A DNA stretch of 64,000 nt from Thalassia testudinum (GCA_037157565.1 JAZHRO010000022.1:868001-932000); one strand, 5' to 3'; shown: positions 41,479-53,930, counted from the stretch's first letter. Program-made: numbers and translations. The notes: a model not told the origin generated them from the letters alone.

Positions 41479-42059
41479 TAAAGGTCACTAGACCTTTGGA
41501 AACTCCCTTCAATAAGAGGTGGGTTACTTTTACCATGTCGTTTACACGATATGTCTCTTCCATGTCGTAATTAACAAACTAATTTATGTAATAACATTAA
41601 TTAATGTAGTGTCCATGTGTTTTGTTGGCCAGCTCATGCATCAAAAAAAATATTTATACAAAGATGATTATGTATGGTTAAAGCAAACAATTACGTATAG
41701 GTACACATAAACATCATACATTAGCATATAACATATAAGTTATGTATCTCTAATACATAGCAAATATTAAGTGGGATAACTATTGTTTTTCACGATGCAA
41801 TCATCAATGAAAAAGTTATCCTAGTGATGAGGGAGGGAAATCATCTTCGGATCTAAAATTTTGTGCATAACTCAACAAAGGATCTAACTATTCGATTATA
41901 GGATAAACAGGTGGATCTGATATTACCTGACTTACCTACGATCAACTAGACTCGAACTTGGATCCACCCAACCTACTAGAAGATTCGATGCGGCAAGGGC
42001 TAGGATTGCGATAGGATAGAAATGGTTGTTCATAACCTGACAACAGATGAGCAGTCTGA
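41479..42059. other. Intergenic, no recognised feature
   Basis: AT-rich, no supported gene. Confidence 0.45.
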
Positions 42060-42430
42060 CATAAGACATACCAGAGATCATGGAGAAGATCTTACTAGGC
42101 TAGGACTTTTCCCATGCTATAAATAATAAAGAGAGACCCCCGAACGAAACCCAAGCAAAAAATGAGGGAAATCTTGTAACCTCACTAATACTGGTACAGA
42201 GTTGGGAGTATCATCCTCCCCTCAGAAGTATACCCCTTGCGGTGGAACTGGATTAACAACTTCTTCGTAACCCTTGTGACTACTTGTAGGTAATGGAACT
42301 GGATCTTCCGATCACTTAAAAGGCTCGACTCCATGCCTTTCGTAATGGATTACTTGTGACTGCATTATATTTTCCACATTTATAAATTTTTTGATGACCA
42401 CCGATAACCCTAAACGATAGCCACCGAAGG
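42060..42430 (+). repeat. Probable gypsy-type LTR remnant
   Basis: A TATA box (tataaata, 42118-42125) is followed by gagagaccccc, then cggtggaactggattaac, a second ggtaatggaactggatc, and ttatattttccac. This arrangement resembles the R-U5 part of plant Ty3/gypsy LTRs. No partner LTR, primer site or boundaries are seen. Confidence 0.35.
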
Positions 42431-42674
42431 CCCATCACCTAATAAAAAGAGAACGAAAGGAACATGTACAACGAAGAAGAAAAGATGGCTGCATAGTTTT
42501 TTTAACTAACAAATTATTTAGCTTTGTAATAATTGAATAGTGAAAAGAGGAAGTGACCAAGTCGTTATGAGCATGCATTGGCCAAGGTAATTACTTCTAA
42601 CAATTTCAATGCATATCCGTATCAGGGAAATAAATTATTATATCAAGGGAACTAAACATTCTATACCCCTTGTG

Positions 42675-42677
<3 letters not shown>

Positions 42678-42721
<44 letters not shown>
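42678..42721. repeat. (TA)n microsatellite
   Basis: 44 bases of perfect alternating A and T. Confidence 0.95.
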
Positions 42722-42723
<2 letters not shown>

Positions 42724-45185
42724 TTAATTGCAATTGAAACAAGTACCAAATATGGGAGCATGCTAATCTTTGTTTGCACCATTTAGAAATATAGGATAAT
42801 TATCTTGATCCACTAGATTGTTGGAAGGAGCATTGAAGCTACATGATAGAATGCAAAAGGGCTACTACTAAATGAAAATAATTCCTCTCCTAGTGTGGAA
42901 AAGATGGTCAATGCACGCACATGTTTTAATTTCATCATGATCATCATCGATAAGTGGCTTTTTAAGGATTGCATATGCTTCAGAGAAATATCTGGCACTT
43001 GATAAAATGACATGTCAATTATATATACTCTATCTAAGGATAAAAATGGTTCTCTTCGTGTAATTAGATTTCATTAACCATTTTCAATAACAACCGGATA
43101 ATAATGTCAAAAGATCAAGTGTTATTGCAATATGGAAACCATTTCGCAAAAGATTACCTAGTCAAATGAAAATACACAATAACTAAGAAATGTTTGTCTA
43201 TTCAGATAAAAAATTTTGAGTAAACCTGCATTATATATATAAAAAAAGATTGATTGAACGTAAGTGTTAAATAGAGAGATTAAAAAAAGAAAAATTTACA
43301 ATATATTGTCCTATGTTGAAAATGATTAGAAAACAATGCTGACGTAAGATAATGTACATCAAAAGCAAGATGGATGTATGGAAGCTCGGGTTGATAATGG
43401 AAAGGAAAATGGTGGAGAAAGTGAGTGACAAAATGTTAAGAGAGAAAAAGGAGGGCGAGTATTTTAGTAGAGTGCTAGCTATAAAGGGGATCTTGATATA
43501 TATATATGAACTTAAAAGAAGAAAAGCACAGAGAGTTGTTATGATAACAAAGATATAAGAGTTGTATGTAAGAAGATGATGATGCTTTGCATGGTCGATT
43601 TATAGACTTAAGGAACTACTATGATGAAAACGATTGGCAAATTGCTTAGCACCAAGATAATATTAATGAAAAAGTAGGGTACTTATGCCCAAGTTAGGCA
43701 GTCATCGACAAAAATGATGAACAAACCGAATGGCAAGATGTTGAGAGGATAAGGAAGAAGGTGGGGATGTTAATAAGGAGCTAGAATGTAATCGGGGACA
43801 TTGGAATTCGAAAGCATACCATGATGGATGCTTAAGATGATGGAACACTTCTCTTGAATTAAGCAAGGGTGACGTGCAACAATATCATTAACGTCCAATG
43901 TGGTTCATTTCTAGAGCATGTCAATTTAAGTAAAGACATAAAGATTGATATCTGAAACGTAGTTGTAAACCCAACAAAATTTGAAGTCCTGACTTTTAAA
44001 AAACTGATAATGTTCTTAAATAGAAGGTGGAACAAAAGGTAGATATGATAAGGAGAAGAGGCTGATTGCTTAGATTTAAAGATGTAATGGAAAGGGATGC
44101 ACATATTTTAGAGCATGATATCTAGCTAAGATGAGGTGCCGATCGATAATTTGATAATGTGTTCCGTGAGAAATTACTTGGATTTTGTAATATATATAAA
44201 AAAAAAAGTTGGGTGAAAAAACAAGCAAGGATGGTTTAGTGGTAGTTATTTGCAAAAATTTGAAAGATGAAAAAATAGCTCCAAGACCAATATAATGAAG
44301 TGAAGAATTCTGGACCAGAAACACCTATGGATTAGACCTCTATGGGAAAAAATTATAGCTTATGTTCCTCAAGTGAAACATTTTGCTATATGTTAAAAGA
44401 ATTTGTTATGAATTAAGCATCAATATATTTTAGTAAGAAGTTTAATATGTCCAAAAAAGTTAAGCATCGAATCTAATGAAGGACTATTAGTTTTAAAGAG
44501 TATGAAGCATGTAAAAGGTCAAGATCTTCAAAATGTAATATCAAAAATAAAAGACTATAGATTCTATAAATTGCTATAAACTATCACAAAGGTGCTTACG
44601 ATTGAAGCAAGAAAAATTTTAGGTTAGAAAGAAACTGCAAGAGACATATTATAAGTATAACTAAAAAATGTTTTTAATGTTATAACCTCAATTTCTTGAT
44701 GTTCTTTTTGAGAAATCACTAGGATACTCTTAAGGCAAAATAACTATAAGTTGAGTGAATTAATTACCATTAGTTCTTCTAGGATCTATAATTCTTAAAG
44801 TTATTGCATTGCACTAGCTACTTCTATTTAGTACCTAACTTCTCTAAGTATAAGGATTACAATGTTCTACCATGGATTGTACCCAACTTTTAAACCAATT
44901 TTCATCTAGCAAATTCACATTTATCTCCTGTCAACAGCAATTACTTCTTAAGCATGACACCAAGCAAAGAAACTAAATAGAAAATGGACTATCATAGAAT
45001 TACAAATGCATTTATGATATGGGATAGCATACCCAATCAAGTTAGATGAGGTAAAGCGTTGGTTGAACTATTAGGAGGTCAAGTAAGATGGCTAAATTCA
45101 CGATACAAATGAATATGGTTGGAATGAAGAAATTGAAAGTTAAACCTCCCAAAGTAATGCCTCAACAATAGTTGTGATGTCTCAG
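42722..45185. other. Unassigned AT-rich intergenic DNA
   Basis: About 2.5 kb with no open frame that resembles a protein and no repeat structure seen. Confidence 0.45.
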
Positions 45186-45700
45186 GTCTCACTAATTAAC
45201 TAAATCTGATAGAACTCGAGTCATCAAGTACAAATTATCAAACTAAGCCATAGGATCATAGTCACCAGCCATTAATGTGAGATGCAATGCTTAGAAGGCT
45301 TTTATAGGACCATTTTACGATTAGTGAGATGAGTTTGCTCTAATATCATTTATGAAGACCTAAGTTCCATCAACTAAACCCAATAAAACTTGAGTTTTTG
45401 AATATGACTTATCAAATTGAATCATAGGATCACAATCACTCAACATATGATTATAAAAACACCAATAGCCAAATAAACAAATCATAAAGCATTAAAGAAA
45501 TAAATGTTGACCAGAAAAGAATAGTCAACTCTACAAGTTTAGAAAATTGGAAGTAAAGAGTGGTTTAAAAATTTACAAGTAGATCTACTAGAAAATTGAC
45601 AAAAAAAACTAACCAACTAAGAGAGGGACTCGTCATTACATATTGTCTCTTGGTGCCAAGCTAAAGTAGTTGCACACCTTCCTATCATATATGTGATGGT
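45186..45700 (-). repeat. Inverted copy of an old gypsy-type terminal sequence, with internal tandem duplication
   Basis: Read on the minus strand, this aligns over ~300 bases with 49345-49690 on the + strand (landmarks: accactctttacttc, gagtccctctct, tgatcctatga versus tgatcctgtga, gagacaat). The segment at about 45195-45290 is a diverged tandem copy of 45357-45450 (both contain cataggatca followed by caatcac/tagtcacc). Since the + copy follows a purine tract, both are probably LTR parts. Confidence 0.6.
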
Positions 45701-45721
45701 GTTTCTTTTTGCATAATCTTG

Positions 45722-45726
45722 TTTCA
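45722..45726. repeat. Left target-site duplication TTTCA of the solo LTR
   Basis: TTTCA immediately before TGTAAAG and again at 48383-48387 immediately after GTAACA. Confidence 0.85.
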
Positions 45727-45758
45727 TGTAAAGACCCGTCCTGATTTTAGCCTTTTAA

Positions 45759-46640
45759 GATGTCTGGAGTGTCAGTCAGACGTCTGGCCAAACATCTGGA
45801 CCCCTTCTTGGACGTCTGAAAATTGAAAAATCTGTACACACCTTGCGGTCTGCATGCAGGTTGCGCGCAGACTCTTCTTCTCTCTCCTTCCTTATTTTCC
45901 CCTCCGAACCCTAACCACTCGGCCCTATAAAAGAGACCCCCTTCCCCTCCTCTCCACTCCACCACTACCACCACCTTCCACTCCACTGCCCTGAGCAAGA
46001 AGCACATGAGAGAGAGACAGCGACAGCGAGGAGGAGGAGGAGAGGGTCGAGGTTACGAGCTTCTTGGAAGCTCGTCGGAGGCTCGCACGGCCACCGTGGC
46101 ACGTGCGGGAGGAGGAGGACATTGGGGCATTGTCCCTGACCTTCTGCAGCAGTCGGAGCTGCAGCAGAGAGGAAGGAACTGCGGCGGAGAGCGGCAAGAA
46201 GCGCAAGAGCGCGGTTTGATATTGGAATTTTTCCAGTATCAGACGTCCGGAGCGTCTTTCGGATGACTGGCTGGACGTCTGGCGTCGACACCAGACGTCT
46301 GAAAGCAAGTGTATCACAAAGGTACGTCTTCCTTGCGGTTACGACCATGCAGGCCACACCGCAGTTGAGTTGTTTGGGCTAAAAGTGGCATGCTGCTCTG
46401 TCGTGCGCAGGAGTAGCTTTGGGAAGGTGCACGGCACGCCCTTCCACGCACTTTTGGACGTCTAGATAGCTTACCAGACGACCGGAGACGTTCCTAGACG
46501 ACCGAAGGACTGACCAGACTTCTAAAGTTGTTTTCAGACAGTCGCGGAGGAGTCCTGGACATCTGAGGTCACTACAGGAGCTTGAGGTGAGTCTCTGTGA
46601 CTTTTAAGACGTCTGGACTTGTTTCCAAACGTCTGATTTG
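45759..46640 (+). promoter_or_regulatory. Array of GACGTC palindromes in the solo LTR
   Basis: Exact GACGTC occurs at 45779, 45811, 46242, 46274, 46294, 46458 and 46608, mostly as AGACGTCTGG or GGACGTCTG(G/A). One-base variants include agatgtctgg (45759), agacgaccgg (46475) and aaacgtctga (46628). Chance would give about one exact site in the whole LTR. GACGTC has the ACGT core (C-box) bound by plant bZIP factors. A regulatory role is inference. Confidence 0.55.
45925..45934 (+). promoter_or_regulatory. TATA box of the solo LTR
   Basis: ctataaaaga, preceded by GC-richer sequence and followed by a C/T-rich initiator-like stretch (cccccttcccctcctctcc). Confidence 0.6.
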
Positions 46641-48387
46641 GGTCTACAGACACGATTTTGACCCGTTTAGGGTCCAATCGGGACCCGTTTTACGTAAACA
46701 AAGGATTTGTGGTTTCCTTGTGATTTCCTCTACATATTAGAAACCTTTATATATTGTTCTGAATGTTCCATTGTGATGTGTTCCTTGGCATAGGACTTTG
46801 ACTTATTGCGTGTCTGAGGCTTGCAGAGGCGAGTGGGCCTATCGTTCGAGCCCCCAGTATTCCCGGATTGTCTGGTAGAGTGGTCCACCCCTGTTCTACT
46901 TATAAAATATGAATGCATCTATGAAAATTAGACAATTGGAAACCTAGAATGTGGCATGAACCCTAGGACGAGAAATGGTTGAACTGCTTGTTTGCGTAAT
47001 TGAAATTGCATTTATAAATGAATAAGCTAAATTGTTAGCAACTACCTGCTAATGAATACAAGCTGCCTGTTAGAATACTTGTGATATCACTTATTGCATG
47101 TGTTAAATTGTGGAAATATGAGCTGCAGGTGTATAAACGAGAACCGAATTGTGAATGATGAAACCTAGATTTGAATAATATGGTGAACATGAGCATGAAC
47201 CCTACGGGGAGTTAGGAGTAGAGCTCTTGTGGATAGATGGAAAAGCCTGCAATGTGGATGGGAAGTGTGTTGGCCTTTGAGTACGTGGCACCAAAGAGAG
47301 CGACTATCCTCTTTTTAGTGTAGAGCGGAGCTAGCCGCCCTTGGGTTGGGACCTGGGGTTAGGATTGGCCACTTTATACCAACTTCTGTTGGCCCTCGCA
47401 TATACGGTACCGAGGTGAGCTTCTAGTGTAGAGAGGGAGCTAGCCACCCCACGGGGCCCAAGGTTCAGCTAGCCACCCTACATCGACTTGTTAGGCCCTC
47501 TGGGTAAATCGGGATAGTCAGACGAGGGTGCGCGGACTGTGGAGGGTGAGACCCCTGTTTAGTTCTGAGGGGCTAGACCCCTGTTGTTGAGAGGGCTAGG
47601 CCCTATATTGTTCCGTGTTGTGCTTTGGGCGTACCTACTAGCGGAAACGACTGACCGCCTACCAGTGCGGGATAGCTACCCGTGTGCTTATCGCGCGTGC
47701 CATAGTCACTGCTACATCTGTCAGTGACCTCGGGGTGGTTGACTGGGTGTAGGACTACCACGGGGAACTCTCCCGGCCAGGAGAGCACCACGTGTACCTT
47801 CTACTCTTCGAAAAAGACTGGAATCAAGATCATTTTCACAAGGAACATGCAAGATCAAGAAAGAAATCTGAAAGTAAACCAATGGGGCGAAAAGAAATCA
47901 CCTGTAAAATAAATAACTGGAAAAGGATAAATATACCTGCTAGTTTTTACTGCTTTAGATAGTTTGGTTACCACTCTACTCAGCGTTCGCTGACTCCGTT
48001 CTCTCATAACTTTGTTCAGGTCTAGGAGTTGAGCAGCCCGAGCTAATGGTTGCAGAGGGTGCAGGACCCAGTTGAGCCCAGCCGTAGTTTTCCGTACTTT
48101 TATTGTACTCTCTTTTCTACTATAGTGAGTTTCAGGCTTTTGTTTACTGTTCTTGTTACTGTTGCTTTTGTTCTACTTTCCTGTTGTTGTTGTGGTATAT
48201 ATTGAACTAGCAGCTTTACTTTCCTTTACTGCTTGTACGCTTTTACTGTTAGTTACATTACATAGTGAATGTGGTTTATTTTCCTACTTTTCGGTTAATT
48301 CTTGTTGGACGACTGGGTCTTGGGATTAGTCGAGGCGAGCCGATCTCGGATCCTTTAGGGATTCGGGAACTAGGTCGTAACATTTCA

Positions 48388-49330
48388 TGTGTGTTTTACC
48401 TTCTTGTTGAGTATTGGAGTCAACAATGATCATTTTTGTTCACTCTTGCCTTGGGTACTTAATTGATAAATAATAATGATTGTGATTTTCCCATATATTG
48501 ATAAATTGTGATCAATTGAAAAGTTGATACTTGAGAGGATCATGTCATAAATGACTTTGAATAATGTTGAATCTTGGAAATCCTCACGTGGGAACTTATA
48601 GTTAATGGATCAATGTTATTACCTGGTGAACATAGTACAAAATGAACAATATTAATAAATATTATGACATTTAATAATTTAGTTATAACCTAGATAACGA
48701 CATATTTCTATATACATAGAGAGAGAGAGGATAACCGATTCAATGTTGTTATGTGTCAAAGTTTGGCTGCAATAGTTATGGAGTTATTGGCCTCCCTATG
48801 GCTCATAACAAGGCTTAATGATCAATTGGGATAATGGGATGTTTGGCTTGAGGGTTGGAGTTGATTTTCCTTATTTCTTGATTGGTGAGTGAATGGATGG
48901 TTGTTTGTGAATCAGCGCGTCTAGTTAGCACATGTTTACATCACATGATATAGCTACCACTTCTCCTTATAATGACCTTGGGGTAATGGAGTAAGTTGTG
49001 AAATAGATACGAAGGATTCTCTTAGTTAAGCGAGTGTCATGTATTAACTATACTTCTCAAAATATTGCATCGAGATTGCCTCGTGCTCCGAGGTGTTGAT
49101 TGATATCATAAAGAATGTAATTATTGAGGGTAACACACATAATAGCTACTGAACAATAGTTAATAATAATGTGTTGATAAATGACTTAACATATATATAG
49201 TACCCACCTCTTATTCTTTATTTTATACTTTTCATTTAGTTCTACTCTACTTAACCTTTGTCGACATCTACTTTGGATTCCATACTTAAGTGTAGCTGAG
49301 CAATCAAGTGCAATGATTGCATTTGGGGGG
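48388..49330 (+). other. Gypsy-type 3' non-coding region ending in a polypurine tract
   Basis: No coding frame. The end reads gtgtagctgagcaatcaag...gcatttggggggatt, like the region just before the 3' LTR in Athila/Tat-type elements (often ...cttgaggacaagcaa...tttgggggg...). The purine tract is at 49321-49330. The solo LTR landed in this older sequence. Confidence 0.45.
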
Positions 49331-49690
49331 ATTAGTATAGAACCTAGCTCGACATCATGAGACAATCTACGATAACAAGAGTCCCTCTCTCTATAGATTA
49401 GTTTTCTTTTAGCTTTCTAATAGATGTAATTGTAGATTTTTAGACCACTCTTTACTTCAATTTTCTCTACTTGTAGGGTTGATTATTTATTTATGGTTAG
49501 CATTTACTTCTTTATGTATCTAATGCTTTTATAATTTGCTTGTTTGACTATTGATGTTTTAAGAATATGCATTAGGTGACTATGATCCTGTGATTTGGTT
49601 TGATAATTCATGCCTAGAGACTTGGGTTCTATCGGGTTACTCAACTGATGGGATATAGGATGTCATGGTAGTAGATTTCAATTACAATGA
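49331..49690 (+). repeat. Plus-strand copy of the old gypsy-type LTR
   Basis: Follows the purine tract and is the inverted counterpart of 45186-45700. It begins near attagtatagaacc. The outer end was not found. Confidence 0.5.
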
Positions 49691-51641
49691 ATTCATGATA
49701 ATCTTGTCATTCTTGGAATGCAATTTTGAATTGCCTAAAGGAATACATACCCATTTAGCCACAAGTTCTTAGAGCCGTTTACATGGATAGGTAGACTGCA
49801 ACAAGGATGTAGATGTGAATCAATTTCTTTTATTATGTTTTCTAGATGTCAACCCTAATAAATGCAATTAAACATGAGAGATCATTCATCCAAAGTCTAT
49901 TTTACAATGATGAAAATTGTTGGAGGCCTCCAAGTATCACGCAGGTATATGTAGCCAAAAGAGCACACGAAATGAAATGTTCATAGAGAAACATACATCT
50001 CTGCTTGTATCTTTTTTGTTGTGCAATAGAGGAACAATCGAGATTTGATAAGCACACAGAAATGAAATCGCAAGTAAGAAAGTATCAATCATGTGCGATA
50101 AGATTAATCAAGTGAAAACTTTGCTTGGTTATTCTACATAAAAGTAATTTTACTAAAAACGCTTTAAAATTTTGGGCAAGTACCAAAATCTAATATAAGA
50201 AGAATACCTACAAAGTATGAAATGCCTTACCATATTCATCTCAGTTGTATGATCTCCACACACCAAGAGCATGAAGCTTCATGAGATTCTTAGAATATGT
50301 TAGCAAACATTGTTTGTGCTTAATCTTATGCCATGATGGGTCATTGTTATTCAACTTGGAAATGACCATGTAACTCCATATGTAAGATATCTAAGTAACC
50401 ACATGTCTAGATAGACTTCTATCACGTTTTGTAATAATTAGATGTCATGGGTACAAATCTATTTATCCTTGCATTATACAATGTACTCGCACTTCTTATT
50501 TTTTCCATCTTAGTGCAAAAAAAGCCCTAGGGGCAAGAGAGCACTAGGGTTCTGCATTGTTGTGGTTGTTCCCTTTCACCGAAAGACCTCTTCCATGTTA
50601 CAGATTATTTTCTATAATGGATGATTGTTTCGTTGTTCACGCGATATCAAAGTAAGTTTTGATTCAAGAATCTCATGGCTTCTGGGATACTCTCACACAT
50701 TTGTATGTGCCTAGGGATCCAAATCGATGATCCATTTACTCGATTATTACATCTATGGAACAAAATAAAACCCAATCAACACATCATTGGAAGTTGAACA
50801 ACAAAAGAAAAAAGAAAATAGATGCTAAACTCCTTTGCCATGTAAGAACCGCATGCTTCCCTGGTGGCAATCACCATCCTCTTTTGTCTTATGCCAACAA
50901 TTGCTAGAATCAAGTTGAAAACAAAAAATTAAGCAAAGACTAAACCTTTTGCACACATATGCATTAAAACGTGAAGGACAAAACGCAGAGGATATCATTA
51001 GTTGAATATTTGTTTGGATCATATGTAGATTTTACTTCATTGATGACAAGGATTTTGGCCAACTAGATCTTAGTTGTAAGAGAAACAACACTAAGTCAAA
51101 AGAAAAGTAAAATATGTACTTCCAAACGTAGATGGATCTTCATCTTATATCCAAGTTTCGATAGCTGCAAACTTGACATACACCTGAAAATAAAAATATT
51201 TTTTGAACCCTAACACCCTTGGTAGTGTACAAAACCACTCCCCATCAAAGGTGACTAAAAGTCACAAGTAGGAGTCATGGAAACGAGAACAAAGGTGCAA
51301 ATGAAATTTGTTGGCTCGAGATAGCTTGAGAATGAGTAGACATTTCTGTTTTTTTTTTCTTCTTTATTTTTTTTATCCTATTTTTTTTTATATTTTGATG
51401 GTTTTCCATTTAAGTGGTGTTTTTTCTTTATCTTCCGTGGATTAGGTATTTTTATCTTTCTCCTGTATCGGATTTGTTTTTTTTAATAAAAAGTTAATTT
51501 TCTTTAAATAAAATTAAAAAAAAAAAGATTGGGAACGAGCAAGGAGGGAGGAATAAACGTACAAGCAAGGGGGAGGGTCTATGGGGGCACCGACCACTCA
51601 ACAATGACGATGTGGACGGTAACAGATGACAAGGAACCTTT
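49691..51641. other. Unassigned, with a doubtful copia leader at 50455-50700
   Basis: A phrase gcgatatcaaagtaag near 50642 resembles an initiator-Met primer site (tggtatcaaag) and is followed 30 bases later by an ATG. No gag similarity or second LTR supports it. The rest is AT-rich with T-runs near 51350-51420. Confidence 0.3.
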
Positions 51642-51880
51642 GGGCTGTGTTTGGCAAATGATTTGGTGGTGAGATTAGGGTGGTAAATTTTTTTATTTTA
51701 TATAAATTATTATTATTTTTATCTACATCAATATGTATTAAAATATATTAATTTTAATATAATATATCAATTAAAATATATTTATAATATCACTCGATCA
51801 TCTCACTTACGTCTTATATTATAATATTAAAAAATTATACACCACCCGCTCACGCTCGTATCACAACATCTAACCGAAGA
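51642..51880. mobile_element. MITE candidate with AT-rich hairpin
   Basis: The left end gggctgtgtttggcaaatga...ggtggtaaattttttta is roughly mirrored by the complement of the right end (ggttagatgttgtg...gggtggtgtataatttttt). Short plant elements starting GGCTGTGTTTGGCA are common. About 240 bases, very AT-rich centre; no duplication seen. Confidence 0.45.
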
Positions 51881-52599
51881 AACTTTAGAAAATAGATGGG
51901 TCGAATTGAAAATCATTAAAGAGATTTTTAACTTTGAAGCATCCGCCTTGGTTGCATCGAGGGACCATAAAGTATGCTTGACTTTTATATACTATTTAAT
52001 AAAGGTATTTTGAAAATTCTTAGATCGTAACAAACTCCAATGAACCCTTCCCATGTATAAATAATTAACTCCTCGTCAAATGCATACTTTTATTGAAATT
52101 TTGGGAAATATTGTTACTGACTGTGATTCTCCGTATGTTTCTTCAACTCTTGATTCAGTAAAGTATATATTGTTGCAAGTAATATTATTAAATATATTTA
52201 AAATCTGACATTTTAAACACATTCATCACGCATCAACTGAAATACAATAAAATATTTATAATGATAAAGAGTCCTATGAGTGCAACGTTAAATATTTAAA
52301 TATTTTTTACACATGATTAAGTGTGTATCAAATATGAGTGTATAATATGATATATAATTTAAGTGTGAAGGTAATGCAGTGAAAATTAATTGAGTATCAT
52401 AGTTAAAAGAGTAAATTGTGGGAATTATCACATCCGTAAGTACTTATGTCCCTTGTCTACCTATTGGAAAAATTTGTGTTAACTTGTAATTGTATACAAA
52501 AATATTATCAACATTACATCTTAATAAACTAACATCCAACTATTGTTAGTCACCACGAATTGCGATAACATTACTTGTCCATTCCCAATCATCCATCAA
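51881..52599. other. Unassigned AT-rich DNA
   Basis: No feature supported. Confidence 0.45.
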
Positions 52600-52850
52600 G
52601 AAAACATCATTTATGAGAAGTTAAGAGTCATATAGATGGTTCTAGCATTTATGCAAAGTATTAACTGTTGGATGAAATTGTGTAGCTTCAATGAATTCTA
52701 CCCTTGTACAATCCTAAGCTACACGAGTGAAGTGATTCTGCATATATTGTCTCTCCTGTTTCCTTACAAGGAGTGCATAGAGGAAGAATCATTGTCGACT
52801 GTCCGAAAGTACATCCATCTTAAATATTACCTAGGTATGACCAAGTTATG
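52600..52850 (+). repeat. Diverged duplicate segment, copy 1
   Basis: Contains a 71-codon open frame (52636-52851) with SEVILHILSLLFPYKE. It aligns loosely with 53690-53930 (copy 2 reads TEVTTVIESLLLPHKR in the same place, then stops). Both share tcatttat, atgaattc and gaagtga landmarks in order. Probably an old coding fragment duplicated ~1.09 kb apart; family unknown. Confidence 0.4.
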
Positions 52851-53689
52851 AATGACAAGTATGATGTAAATTTTCACAAAATATATTTGCATTAAATGAA
52901 ATTTTCATTGATAATGTACGTATTTAGTTTAGAGTCTACATCTACGCATCTTTATAGAAAAGTCACATATTCCATGTTAGTTACTACGTGGTTGTGGATA
53001 ACTTTGGATATGTAAATTGATTTTCTTGTCGAATTAGATCTTGGGTTACAAAATGATATATTACGTTAAAATCTCATTTACCAATGAGTCGAGATAATGT
53101 TATTCATAATATGTAGGCAAATCAATGTTAATGCAGATAATATTACATGCTGCTTACTTAGCATGACGTTGGAAACTATTCACATGTTACATCATGGCCA
53201 CTTTCGAACAACATAAAAAACATAGATCATTCTCTAAGGGAATGTGAAAGTTCCTTGGCATTACATAAATGGGCATCATAAATATTTTAAGATATGAAGT
53301 TAAGAAATAGTCCGACGAAACTTCTTTAATTCTAAGTTAAACTATTGTTGTCCAAAATATCTCAATAATATACGAATCGGAATGTCATTGTCCTACATGT
53401 AATTTATAACATATTATAGACATATCTGGACATCTTAATAAAGTGAGACAAAGGATCAGCAATATATTAATGTAGGACCATTCTCACTCAAATACATTAA
53501 GGAAAGCGATATTTTTGAAGTCATTGATGTTCCTCGTCAACCTGATTATAAAGTTTAAGAGTTATTAGATCACGATAAATTAAAAAGTGGTAATGTAATG
53601 ATTTAAAAGTTGTGGTACTTACTTTCGACCATTAATTTTCATTATATATGAGAAAGAGCATGTACGATGCTTGATCCTAAACCCAACTC
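52851..53689. other. Spacer between the duplicate segments
   Basis: AT-rich, no feature supported. Confidence 0.4.
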
Positions 53690-53930
53690 TCTTCATTTAT
53701 CATGGCCGTAATGAAGAGGTGAGACGATGATAACAGGTCTAACATTTGTACAATCGTTGCATTCATACATAATAATTAGTTTATTCCATGAATTCATTGT
53801 AGGTCATCCGCCACACATTACGACTGAAGTGACCACTGTGATAGAATCTCTCCTACTTCCTCATAAGAGAAAGTAGGAGTACCTACTGTTGCTGACATGA
53901 CAAAATATACTTCATTCTAACTATTAAAAT
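53690..53930 (+). repeat. Diverged duplicate segment, copy 2
   Basis: See 52600-52850. This copy has lost its frame (in-frame stop after LLLPHKRK). Confidence 0.4.

Larger units (their letters stand above)
45727..48382 (+). mobile_element. Solo LTR, 2.66 kb, gypsy-type
   Basis: Starts TGTAAAGACCCGTCC and ends TAGGTCGTAACA, in a perfect 5-bp TTTCA duplication. No internal coding region, primer site or second LTR lies between, so the element was probably reduced by LTR-LTR recombination. The identity as an LTR is backed by the minus-strand copy at 62923-64000, which matches 48382 down to about 47270 and sits in another retroelement. A TATA box at 45925-45934 and a later transcribed-type GC-rich region fit an LTR promoter. 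The complete unreduced element is not in the window; lineage unknown. Confidence 0.85.

Noticed and set aside
45747..46357. Three overlapping open frames of 86-130 codons in both strands of the solo LTR
   Set aside because: They overlap, are in GC-rich repetitive LTR sequence and resemble no protein.
49331..50660. Complete 3' LTR running from the purine tract to the primer-like site at 50642
   Set aside because: A primer site should follow a 5' LTR, not a 3' LTR, and the initiator-Met-like match is weak; the outer end of the LTR cannot be set.
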